From assembly GCF_041296265.1 (NCBI RefSeq), contig NC_091695.1, positions 18,025,001-18,089,000 of the forward strand: 64,000 nucleotides of DNA, given 5' to 3'. Positions 36,479 through 47,342 of this stretch are shown here, one piece after another. The position numbers were made by a program, and so were the translations under genes. The notes under the pieces were generated by a model that saw nothing but the letters and a program-made list of their open reading frames with translations, ran no database searches and was not told the origin of the DNA. This stretch comes from Equus caballus. Lineage: Eukaryota > Chordata > Mammalia > Perissodactyla > Equidae. The number at the start of each line of letters is the position of its first letter. The stretch's first letter is position 1.

Positions 36479-39178
36479 TCAAAACACACAACAAATCTAG
36501 ACAGGTGACTCATTGTTGCAGAGAACTTCAACTGTCCATCAAAATCCATCCTCCACTTCTTGGGGCACGGGGCTGCATGCCGTGGTCCAGCCTCCGTGGT
36601 GGCTGATGACCACTTCTTTGCCGAGGGAAGAGAAAAGGAACTGACTGGTGCAGTTCTGGACCCGGCTGATAACATCCTCCTGCGTGAATTTCCTTCTGTT
36701 CTTTCCAATCATGCTGATGGATGCAGATAAGGATCATGTCCTAGGGAGGGAGAAGGCACACAATGGAAGAACGATGGGTTCCTGAAGGCCATGTGAAAGA
36801 TTGTGGTCCCTCCAGTCGGAACACCCACCATGCACTGGTATCTGGGAAAATAGTGCTATGCTCCTGTAATTTGGGCTGTGTTTCAATAACTCATCACATG
36901 CCACCAAAAGTCTCAGTCACAGGACTAACTTTAGTTGTGATCCACCTAGCACATTCCAAATGATGGAAGTCTATTTGGCTCTAAGGACAGAGCCGGTCAG
37001 TGGTGGGATGGATCTTCGTTCCACACCTGTGCCCCAAGTACTCAAGAGCGCTGCTGCTGAAAAGACCCAACAAGCTCGTGCCCCCCAAATAAAGATCTGG
37101 AAGGGTAGCTGGACAAAACCACGAAATGAAAACCACAGGAATGAAAGGAGCAGATACCACCAGGAAAACAAGCCAATGCTGCTATGGAGCACCGGGTCCA
37201 GAAGGAGAGGGGCCTGGAAGGACTGCCACGAGGTGACATTCATATTTGCAGCAGCATGACAAGGAGCCAGCCCTACCTCAATCCAGGGCTCCGTAGCCTG
37301 TAGGAACGCCCAGCAGTGCACACTCTTGGAGGCACAAGTGAGGTTGGCCAGAGAGGAGGTTAGAGAGAAGGGCAGCATGGCTAGAAGGAGCTTGGCAGCA
37401 GAGTCAAGGAAGAAGGAGGGGAGAGGAGGGCAAGACCAGGACCAGGGGCAGGGCAACAGTGTTAGGCAGCTATCGTTATTGCTGTGTGACAACCTTTCCC
37501 CATCTTTACGGGCTTAACCAATGAACGTTGATTATGTGACAGTGGCACTGGACCAGGAATCCAGCAGTGCTCAGCTGGGAGCCTCTGCCAGATGATCTCA
37601 GGAAGTCAGGCTGTGCTCTGAACTGAGGCAGGATCTGCTTCCCTCCCCCTCTGAGTGCACTCTGGGTCCTGGAAGGACCCCTTGCAACTGGAGGCCTGAG
37701 TGCCCCTCTGTCGGTGGGTCTCCTTCAGGGCCAGGCCTCAGCAGCCTCTCTAGAGCACAACCCAGAACACACAGGCCTGTTCCCCAGAGTGAGGGATCAG
37801 AGAGAGAGAGAGAACAGCTGAGAGTGAGCAGGAGGAGAGCCCTGGACTGTTTGGGACCCAGTCTCAGAACTGGCTTCACATCACTCTGCCCTGTTCCACG
37901 GAGTAGAAGGGAATCACGAACTTCAGGCCACACTCAAGGGGAGTGGATTCCAGCAGCATGTGTAGACCGAGCAGAGGGGATCACAGGAGGCCATTGAGGG
38001 AGAAGGAGAAGATCTCACAGGCTCAATGCCCTGGACAGAATCACAGTCTAGTTCAAGGTGAAGCCAGGTGTAAACCCAGCTCGGCATCCTCAAGGATGGG
38101 GCCCTGGCTGCTCCCAGGCTTCTTCAGGGTGCTGTGAAAATGCGGTGCTGCTCTAACTGCAGTCAGACATGGAGAGGGCAGGAGGCTGAGACTGAGAAGT
38201 CGGCAGCCTGGTCGTGCATTTGGCAAGTTTCTGCCTGAGGATGAGCCCAGGGCAGGCGAACACTTGAGTGTTCCCCATCCATGTCATGCCTAGGGTGGAG
38301 GGAGCAGGGGCCACCTTTGCTGAGCTCATGCTTATGCACTTCTGAACTCAATCCCACACTGGAGAATTGGGAAACTGAGGCCCATAAACAGGTAAGCACT
38401 GGCCCACGGCACATGACAGACAAGAGTCCAAGCAGAAGGAAGTATTCTGATATTCTAGGGCAAGACTCGAACCCTTCCCATAGGCTTTGCGGTGGACAAC
38501 AGAAACCATCAGTTCTTGGGAAGCTCTTGCCCATCCCTTCCTCTGTGGAAGCTGTTTCCTCCTGGGCATCCAGGACGTGAGCCGTGACACACACGTACAC
38601 ACAGAGACCTTAGATGGAAGGGCGGACTATGGGGTGGGCTCAGAAGAGAGGCAGACACAGGGGAGGAGAGGAGAGGAAGAAAAAAGCGGTTAGAGGCATT
38701 CCCTACATGGGACACCGCTCCTCCAATTTCACAGGTATTTTCCCACTCGGGCCTGAGGGCATCTCCAAGAACTATGGGCTAGGATAATCCCCCCCATGCA
38801 GACTGGAGGCAGAATGGCCCCGCGAGGCACCATGGCTTCTCCAGGATGAGAAACAGGGAAGAAGGAGCACTTGTGTCTGCGTCTGTCTCAAAGCTGGGAC
38901 CCTGGCTGCACCCAGACCTTCTCGGAGGCCTGTGGAGACAGGTGGTTTGGGGATCCTGGGGACACATATGATACTGCATGGAAAAGGGGGTGAGCAGTGC
39001 CCTGTCCAGAAGACTGCTTGCATGGGTGGTATGAGAGGAGGTGGCTCAGATCACCATGGTTTCCAGGCAATGATGTAACCTTTTTCACAACAATGACCAC
39101 AGTGCAGGGGCCTCCTGTAAACAGGCACCCAGATCCTCACACTCAGCTCACTTGGCTGGAGACAGCTGCTACAGAAAG
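36479..39178. other. GC-rich 5'-flanking DNA of the RALGDS-like gene
   Basis: GC-rich cassette DNA with no certain gene. A minus-strand frame of about 57 codons at 36540-36711 (MIGKNRRKFTQEDVISRV...) was noted but I cannot assign it. At 37460-37620 there is an old interspersed repeat containing TTATTGCTGTGTGACAACC, and near 38340-38410 a MIR-like piece (GGGAAACTGAGGCCCATAAA). Whatever promoter serves the downstream gene should lie here. I see no convincing TATA box or leader exon. Confidence 0.45.
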
Positions 39179-42100
39179 ATGTTTTCCTGCTGTATCCTGC
39201 CTTACCACGCCTATGGTCCCCAGAAGACCTGGAGCCAAAACCTTTTTACTCGTTTTAAAGGGTGGCTCACCTCTCATATGCCACACCTATGGCCGTTTGC
39301 CAGGAGGTCATCAAAGGTAACACGAGGGGGCCTACATCGAGCTATCCAGCTCAGGCCACTTCTGTGAGCCCCCACTGAACAGCCCCCACCTTCTCCCTTC
39401 CGTGGGGGAGATCCTCACTTGGTGGGAACTGCTGGGTGTACAGCTGATCACCTGGTGCTGCTGCCATCTTCACATCCCAGGCCAGGGCTGGCACCATGGA
39501 AAGGGGATTCCCAAGTTGCCTCTTAACTGCGCCAAGTTTCCTTCAATTCTTTTTCTGATGGGAGTAACCTTCGTTTATAGCATTATGTAGTTTCAGGGGT
39601 TCATCGTTATATTGAGATTTCTGTGTAGATGACATTGTGTTCACCACATAACGACTAATGACAATCCATCACCACACACATGTGCCTAATCACCCCTTTC
39701 ACCCTCCTCCCTCTGCACTTCCTCTCTGGAACCCCCAATCCAATGCCTATCTTCTGTGATTGTTTGCTGCCGTCATCCCTGATTTATGAGAGTAGTCACA
39801 AGGCTATTGGACTTTCTCCCTCGGAATTATTTCACTAAGCATAATACCCTCCATGCCCATCCATGCTGTCACAGAAGGCCAGATCTCCTCCTTTCGGATG
39901 ACTGAGTAGTATTGCATGGTGTATATATGCCACATTTTCCTCATGGGTAACTAGGTTGCTTCCAAGTCTTGGCTATTGTGAAATATGCTGCAAGTTACAC
40001 AGGCATGCTGACATCTTTACCCATTCGTGTTTTCACATTCTTGAACACATACCCTGTGGTGGAATAGCTGGGTCATACGGTAGTTCCATTCTTAATTTTC
40101 AGAGGAATCTCCATCCTGTTTTTCACACTGGCTGCATGGGTATGCACTCCAACCAGCAGCGTAGGCAGGGTCCCTAGTCTCCACATCCTCTGCAACACAT
40201 GTTTTGTCCTGTCTTGTTCATTAGAGCCATTCTGATGACTGTGACATGAGATCTCGTGGTAGTTTTGATTTCAACTTCCCTAAGAAGTGGTGAGATTGAA
40301 CATCTTTTCATGCGCCTGTTGGCCATCTGTCTCTGTGGGTCTGGAGTGGAGAGAGTCACCAAGGTGTGAGTGCCCCCGAAGTCAGTCAGCCAGTGCTCTG
40401 AGGCTTCCTGCCTGGCTGCCGGGCACTGTCTCTACAGGTCATTCCTCAGGAGTTTGGAAAGAACAAGACACATCAGTCCTTCCTCTCCCTGACTCTACAG
40501 GAAGGGATGATGCGGCACCCGGCCGACACAAGCCAGCGCTGGGCCTGGGTGAGTGCAGGTGCTCAGTACACCCAGAACCCAGGGCCCCAGGACACCAAAG
40601 ACAACACTAGGTCCTACAAGGCCCTGGTACCAGTCCTGCTCCAGAAGGAATCTGTCTCCCCATCTCTGCCCCCAACCTGCCCGCACTGCCCAGCTCCTGT
40701 CTTGGCCACATTCAAAGTCACTGTCACCATAACTCTACGAATCCCAGAAAAGAGACTTTTCTCCCATTTCACCTCATGTTTGGTCAAGGGGATCGTTGCA
40801 TTTTTCTACACATTTTCCTCTTTCACCCCATCCCCAAGTGTCTATGATGACCTCATAATCCTTCCACACTTTCTCCATGTCTCACACAGCCTCATGATGG
40901 ACAAGGATGCTTTTCCTCAAAAGGATGTGGGGCTCATTGGAACATGTGTGTTGCTCTGTCTTTTGCCCTCCTGAGGAACACCTGCCCATGGCCCCTCCAG
41001 GTCAGGGGCCGGGGCCTCACTGAGCTGCACGACATTTTGGATGGCAGACCGTGGAGGAGACTGATTCAGCCCTTCACTGCTGTGGGACCTCATGTTGTCT
41101 TTTCATCAGTGCTGCACTGAACGTCCTGCCTGTCCTCCTGTCCCAATCCATCCCACCGCAGGGAAAGCCCCCATCTTCTCCTCTCTGCAATGGGCTCTTT
41201 TGTCAGAAACCCCAGGGCTGATGCTCTTAACACACACAGGTGCTGTCAATTCTCCGCTAACACCTTGATCTGCTACTGGTACTGATACTAACACGTTCGT
41301 TCATTCCCCTGTCCGATTCTACCCACAAGACCAGAAGTTTTTCCTACTCTGGGCACTCCTGTCCCACCTCTTGCTAGAAGTCACTGGGAGCTTGAGGCAT
41401 TGCTCTGACGGCCAGCCCCAAACCTCCTGGTGCCCAGGATGCTGTCTCTGACGCTGAGCCTCTCCTCTGTGCCACCCCAGGCTCTCGACACATCCACAGT
41501 GGACAAGAGATCGTTTCCCCGGCTGTGGACGGTTCACAACACTGCACTCGAGCATCTGGTGGCTCACCTTGTGCCCGCCTTCCTGCTGTGCGACACCACT
41601 TTTATCCACAGCTTCCTGTTGACATACACAGATGTGGCCACCACACAAGAGGTGCTAGATGAGTTCTTTAATAGGTGAGTGCCCTGCCCCTTCCCAGGAC
41701 TCTGCGGCTCCAGCTACCTGCATGCTGGGAGTCTTGGGGAGATCCGCGCACCTCTCTGAGCCTCAGTTTGCTCCTCTGAATAATGGGGAGAACAGAGGAA
41801 CAACCACCAAGGGCTATTGTAGGGACTCAATGAGCTCCTGCCTGGACAGCCCTTTCGAGAAGCTGAGCCCTATGAAAGGTCAGCTGGATCGGCCCTCCAG
41901 GGCTCTGTGCTAGGTAGGAGTCAGACAGTCACAAAAGACTCCTCAGGCAGCTGCCATCCAGTACAGCCAATGTGATGCCCTCCTGTCTCCTCTAGTTACA
42001 GATTCATCCTCTATTGCAGAATGGATGATGCACCCACCAGCCTATGGAAAAAGTGAGTGGGCACTGGATCAAGTGGGAGAGCCTCCCCTCTCCACACTGT

Positions 42101-43951
42101 GAGGGGAGTGAGGGGCCTGTGATCGGGTTGCTGGCAGGACCTGCCATCCCAACATCTTGTGATTCCTTCAGGCCGGCAGAGTTCTGATGGCTTCTCAAAG
42201 AAGAGAAGACAGCAGACCAGGAGAGCTCTGGAGGGGGCTGTGTGTGCTGTGGGAGCCCAGGGGGGAGTGGAGGAAGCTCCTACAGCACCCAGATGCATCC
42301 AATCCCCATCCCAGTCCCGCCTCCACTCCCCATCCTGGGACACAGAACAGGAGGTGTCTGAGCATCCTGCTCACTCATATCGTAGAACCTCCATGGTGGG
42401 GGCTCCGCTGTGTCCCAGCGAGCCCACTCCGTGCTCAGGGGCCAAATGACACCCTCCGTGTCAGCCCCTAGCAGGAGGGGAGCGTCACCCACATGGGTCA
42501 CCTAGTGAATCAGGCAGCACAGAGGCACAGGAGCTAAAGGCTGAGGTGTTTGGAGGGCAGTAGGAAGCATGGGCGGGAGACAAAGGCTGCTGTTCTCTCA
42601 TCGGTCAGATATTCACTGCACCCTACTGTGAGCCAATGTGTGCAAGAACAGAGCAGATGGCCCCACGCCCTTCCCTCCTGGACTGGCATCCCAGTGGGAT
42701 GTGCCAGGAGACACTCGAGGACTGTGTCAGGCTTCCCTGAGGAAAAGGATGGGCGATCGCACCAGGGACCGAGTGCTCTCACTTCCCAAGGTGTTATCCC
42801 AGCCTCTTCTTGGAGACACGGCCTGTTCTGCCAAGCTGGCCAGGTTGTAGGTGCACAGAAAGTGGGACTGACCCCTGGTGGGCTGGAGTAGGAGGCACTG
42901 GAGCCCAGGCCCCCACAGAGGTACCTTGGGAGGGCAGTGTGGAAGGAGAGGCCAGTTCTCTGACTCCGCTGCCCACCTGTCTCTCCTCAGGGCCTTGGCC
43001 TTCATTCTTGGCACATGGATGGAATCCTATCCCCAGGACTTTTGCCAGCCCCCACACTTTCCCAGCTTGAGAAGGGTATTGGCCTTCCTCGTGTTCAGCA
43101 TGCCAGGCTCGCAGGTGGAGCATCAAGTTCGCCTTCTGCTTTCACAGTTGCTGCACCCTGAGCCCAGCGAGGCAGGGAGTCAGGGTGAGCAGGACATGGG
43201 CTGTGTGTCACGGGCGTGTGTGGAGGCAATGTGGCCGGGCCGCTCAGCACAGAGCCTTCAGAGGCTGGGGTTAGGCTGGGAGCAATGAGCTGGCTCCCAT
43301 CACAATTCCCACGGACTCCAGATATGGGAGACCTTCTGGAGGGTGGTTCGTGTACTGAATCTCCCTGATTGGTGAGCCGTTTCCCTTCAGTGGGAGGAAC
43401 ATGGAAAGACAGTCACGTTTGGTTTCCCTGTGTGTGTTTGTCCGTGTGTGTGTGTGTCTGTGTCTGTGTGTGTATGTGTGTGTGGCATGGTTACTTTGGG
43501 GTATCTTTTTTTCACCATTCACCCATGTTAATTCTTGATTGCAGTGACAGTACTTTATAACCTTACATAAATATCAAGTGTACAGCGTTATATATTTCGA
43601 TTTCTGTGTAGATTACAGCAGGTCCCCCCCCCCAAAGACTAATTACAATCCGTCACCACACACATGTGCCTTGTCATGTGGATGTGGTTTTCTCTTCTTG
43701 GATCTGCAGCACCAGCTCCTGAGAAAGATCCCAACCCAGATGAACATCGCCCCCCTTCTCCAACTCTAGTGCCGACCACACCTCAGAGCCACAGATCGAC
43801 GTCCAGTGCCGCAGCCGCCTCGAGTCTCAGCCCGGATTGCACTTCAAGCAATGGAAAGACCATTCACGTCCTCCCAGCAACGAGCCTCAGCCCCTGGACC
43901 GTGGCCCCACCACTGATTTCTGCCCCTTCCCCTTTACCGCCAGTTCATTAA
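39179..43951 (+). CDS. RALGDS-like: RALGDS-like protein, six exons, REM domain without RasGEF catalytic domain
   Basis: Exons inferred by hand: 39179-39316, 40438-40548, 41481-41674, 41996-42052, 42991-43184, 43710-43951. All introns are GT...AG, phases match at every junction, and the coding length is 936 bp (311 codons plus TAA) with no internal stop. Exon 1 begins MFSCCILP with a basic PFARRSSK end. Exon 2 (QEFG...SQRWAW) aligns without gaps to the RALGDS segment QEIGEEL...GQRW. Exon 3 (LEHLVAHLVPAF, FLLTYTDVATTQEVLDEFF) and exon 5 (FILGTWMESYPQDFCQPPHF, SMPGSQVEHQVRLLLSQL) form the RasGEF N-terminal (REM) region. Exon 6 is proline/serine-rich and ends PLPPVH. In RALGDS the REM region supports a CDC25 domain that loads GTP onto Ral. 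That domain and the Ras-binding domain are absent, so exchange activity is not expected. Introns hold L1 and MIR relics. Whether it is expressed is unknown; it could be a truncated duplicate that happens to be open. Confidence 0.75.
39575..40335 (-). repeat. L1 3' end, antisense, in intron 1 of the RALGDS-like gene
   Basis: Plus-strand wording is antisense L1 3' UTR and ORF2 end: TTTCTGTGTAGATGACATTG, TTATTTCACTAAGCATAATA, GACTGAGTAGTATTGCATGG, GAATAGCTGGGTCATACGG and CCATTCTGATGACTGTGACA. It is more than a kilobase shorter than a full ORF2, so it is 5'-truncated. Confidence 0.88.
41738..41835 (+). repeat. MIR SINE fragment in intron 3
   Basis: CTCTCTGAGCCTCAGTTTGC, AATAATGGGGAGAACAG and GTAGGGACTCAATGAG follow the MIR 3'-half order. 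Confidence 0.8.
43430..43482. repeat. (TG)n microsatellite in intron 5
   Basis: An interrupted TG run of about 50 bp with TC and TA interruptions. Confidence 0.92.
43495..43680 (-). repeat. L1 3' UTR fragment, antisense, in intron 5
   Basis: TATTTCGATTTCTGTGTAG, GACTAATTACAATCCGTC and ACCACACACATGTGCC correspond to 39600-39690, the antisense L1 3' UTR in intron 1, so it is a second piece of the same L1 type. It ends about 30 bp before the exon 6 acceptor. Confidence 0.8.
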
Positions 43952-43952
43952 A
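43947..43952 (+). promoter_or_regulatory. ATTAAA polyadenylation signal overlapping the stop codon
   Basis: The hexamer ATTAAA covers the TAA stop of the RALGDS-like frame, and a T/GT-rich tract (TTCTATTTTGTCTTGC) follows at 43954-43969. If used, the mRNA would have almost no 3' UTR. This is inferred from motif and position only. Confidence 0.45.
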
Positions 43953-44040
43953 GTTCTATTTTGTCTTGCACATGCTTAATGCTTGCCTTTAATTTTTCTG
44001 TTCACTTCAACAGGATGTCATTCCTTGATCCTTTCCAAAT

Positions 44041-45107
44041 GTCCATTTCCCTGGCCAGGAGGATGCTCACAGTGTTGCCCAACCGTCATCCTGACCTCAT
44101 TCAAGAACACTGTCGTGGAAGGGAAGGCCTCTCCCTGTTTTTCTCTCAGTCCTCCTCCCTCCCACCCCATCCCTGGGGCCCGCTGAGCTTTCTGACTCTA
44201 TGGACTTACCTCTGATGGGCTGTTCAGCTGAGCGGATGCATCCAAGATGTGGCCTTTTGTGTGTGGCTAAGTAATATTTGAGGAGTATGATTAATCACTT
44301 TTTAAATTCAAGAAAACAGTTTTTATTAGGGAGAAAAATTCCTGCTCCATCAAAGCTTATGTATGAAAAATGAAGCCCCCATGTTGACTATTGTCTTTAT
44401 CTGGGGATAGGCACCACATTTAAAGGGTGACACGAGAGCTGGAAACCAAGAGGGGAATGTGTGAGGCCGGGAGACACCTTTCACATCGTTTCCCTTCCTG
44501 GATGGGCCACGGATCAGGTTATGCAATGAGCAAATTACAAAATATGATTATCGCATATTACACGCTTAGATTGATTAAAAATATCTTAAGGAATAAAATA
44601 CCTTATCTACGTTTTTCAGAATTTGGATTGACGATTGTTTTTCATTTAGTAAAATAATGTTTTAATGTGAGTAAGGAAGAGGGTTCAATCCTCTGACTGG
44701 GAAATAAGTGCCCACAACAAGTGCCATCCATCTTTTCACTCTTCGCTCTACAGGGCAATGATCTTTGAGGACCCATGTGCCTGCATGTGTATAGGTGTGT
44801 GTGTTAAGCAGTGTGAGTGGGTTTGGCGGGCAGGAGCCCAGGGCTTTCCTATCCTTGGACCTGATGTCCCACAGAGGAACAGGGACACTCAGTCCTGTCC
44901 CCTTGTGTGTTCTCAGTGGCCACACATCACCTTCTACCAAGCAGCCCCAGCTTTGAAGGACTGCACCATCTCCAATTGTTCACTCCATAATTGTACTGGA
45001 ATGTACATCTGTTTTTGTAGAACAGAGCCCTAGAAGCAGACATTCTGCCAACAACTGATACACCCATTTGGTGGGTTGGCTGCCATTTCCGATGTGTAGG
45101 CTTGCTT
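44041..45107. repeat. Cassette direct repeat, right copy (3' flank of the RALGDS-like gene)
   Basis: It aligns along its whole length with 32133-33218 in the same orientation, with scattered substitutions and short indels. It starts about 90 bp after the RALGDS-like stop codon and ends at GCTTGCTT, where the 5'-truncated L1 begins with a TT shared by both sides. Confidence 0.88.
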
Positions 45108-47342
45108 AACAAAATGAGAAACAAAAACCACATGATCATCTCAATAGATGCAGAGAAAGCATTCAACAAGATCCAACATCCATTTATGATAAAAACACTC
45201 AATAAAATAGATATAGAAGGAAAGTACCTCAACATAATAAAGGCCATATATGACAAACCAACAGCCAACATCATACTCAACGGACAAAAACTGAAACCCA
45301 TCCCTTTCAGAACAGAAACAAGACAACGGTGCCCACTTTCACCACTCTTATTCAACATAGTAGTGGAGGTTTTTGCCAGAGCAATTCGGCAGGAAAAAGA
45401 AATAAAAGGAATCCAAATAGGCAATGAAGAAGTAAAACTCTCACTGTTTGCAGATGACATGATCTTATATATAGAAAACCCCAAAGAATCCATAGAAAAA
45501 CTATTAGAAACAATCAACAACTACAGCAAAGTTGCAGGGTATAAAATCAACATACATAAATCAGTATCATTTCTGTATGCTAACAATGAACTAACAGAAA
45601 AAGATCTCAAGAACTCAATCCCATTCATGATCGCAACAAAAAGAATAAAATACCTTGGGAGAAATTTAACCAAAGAAGTGAAAGATCTATACAATGAAAA
45701 CTACAAGACCTTCTTGAAAGAAATCGATGACAACATAAAGAGATAGAAAGACATTCCATGCACATGGATTGGAAGAATAAACATAGTTAAAATGTCCGTA
45801 CTACCTAAAGCAATCGACAGATTCAATGCTATCCCAATCAGAATTCCAATGTCATTCTTTACAGAAATTGAACAAAGAATGCTAAAATTCATATGGGGCA
45901 ACAAAAGACCCCTAATTGCTAAAGCAATCCTGAGAAAGAAGAACAAAGCTGGAGGCATCACAATCCCTGACTTCAAAACATACTACAAAGCTACAGTAAT
46001 CAAAACAGCATGGTACTGGTACAAAAACAGATGCACAGATCAATGGAACAGAATTGAAAACCCAGAGATAAAACCACATATCTATGGACAGCTAATCTTT
46101 GACAAAGGAGCTGAGGGCCTACAATGGAGGAAAGAAAGTCTCTTCAGCAAATGGTGCTGGGAAAACTGGACAGCCACATGTAAAAGAATGAAAATCAACC
46201 ATTCTTTTTCACCATTTACTAAAATAAACTCAAAATGGAGCAATGACCTAAAGATTAGGACTGAAACAGTAAGTCTTCTAGAAGAGAATATCGGCAGTAC
46301 ACTCTTTGACATCAGCTTCAAAAGAATCTTTGTGGACACCACAACCCCTCACATGAGGGAAACAATAGAAAGAATAAACAAATGGGACTTCATCAGACTA
46401 AAGAGCTTCTTCAAGGCAAGGGAAAACAGGATTGAAACAAAAAAACAGCCCACTAATTGGGAAAAAATATTCACAAGTTATTTATCTGACAAAGGGTTAA
46501 TCTCCATAATATACAAAGAACTCACACAACTCAATGATAAAAAATCTAACAACCCAATTACAAAATGGGCAGGGGGCATGAACAGATATTTCTCCAAAGA
46601 AGATATACGGATGGCCAATAGACACATGAAAAGATGCTCATCATCACTAATCATCAGGGAAATGCAAATCAAAACTACACTAAGATATCACCTTACACCT
46701 GTTAGAATGGCAAAAATATCCAAAACCAAGAGTGACAAATGTTGGAGAGGCTGTGGAGAAAAGGGAACCCTCATACACTGTTCGTGGGAATGCAAACTGG
46801 TACAGCCACTATGGAAAACAGTATGGAGATTCCTCAAAAAGTTAAGAATAGAAATACCTTATGACCCAGCCATCCCACTACTGGGTATCTACCCTAAGAA
46901 CCTGAAATCAGCAATTCCAAAAGTTCCATGCACCCCTATGTTCATTGCAGCATTATTCACAATAGCCAAGTCATGGAACCAACCTAAGTGCCCAGCAACT
47001 GATGATTGGATAAAGAAGATGTGGAAGACATATACAATGGAACACTACTCAGCCATAAAAAAGGACAAAATCGTCCCATTCACAACAAAATGGATAGACC
47101 TTGAGGGTATTATGTTGAGTGAAATAAGCCAGAGAGAGAAAGATGAACTCTGCATGACTCCCCTCATAGGTGGTAGCTAACATATAGACAAAGAGAATTG
47201 ATTGGTGGTTGCCAGGGGAAAGGGGGGTGGGGGGAGGGCAATAGGGGTGAAGTGCTGTACCTACAACATGACTAATAATGATGTACAACTGTAATTTCAC
47301 AAGGATGTTAACTTTCATAACCTTAATAAAAAAAACAAAAAA
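45108..47342 (+). mobile_element. 5'-truncated L1 (L1-b), ORF2 C-terminal half to poly-A
   Basis: It begins inside the ORF2 reverse-transcriptase region, at the point matching about 29905 of L1-a. Parts are [18 protein letters not shown], the active site [13 protein letters not shown] near 45440, a 462-codon open stretch 45792-47180 that includes [13 protein letters not shown], a short 3' UTR and an A-rich tail at 47327-47342. A TAG replaces a tryptophan codon near 45745 and is the only stop seen before the natural end at 47180. It is less decayed than L1-a. Its 3' tail directly abuts the OR5D18-like gene. Confidence 0.92.

Noticed and set aside
40507-40974. 155-codon plus-strand frame
   Set aside because: Only its first 42 bases overlap real exon 2. 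The rest reads through a consensus donor (GTGAGT) into intron 2.
42159-42471. 94-96 codon frames between exons 4 and 5
   Set aside because: They fall inside intron 4 of the RALGDS-like model, have no RALGDS homology and no splice support.
43271-43522. 83-codon frame rich in Thr/His/Arg
   Set aside because: Translation of a TG/CA microsatellite.
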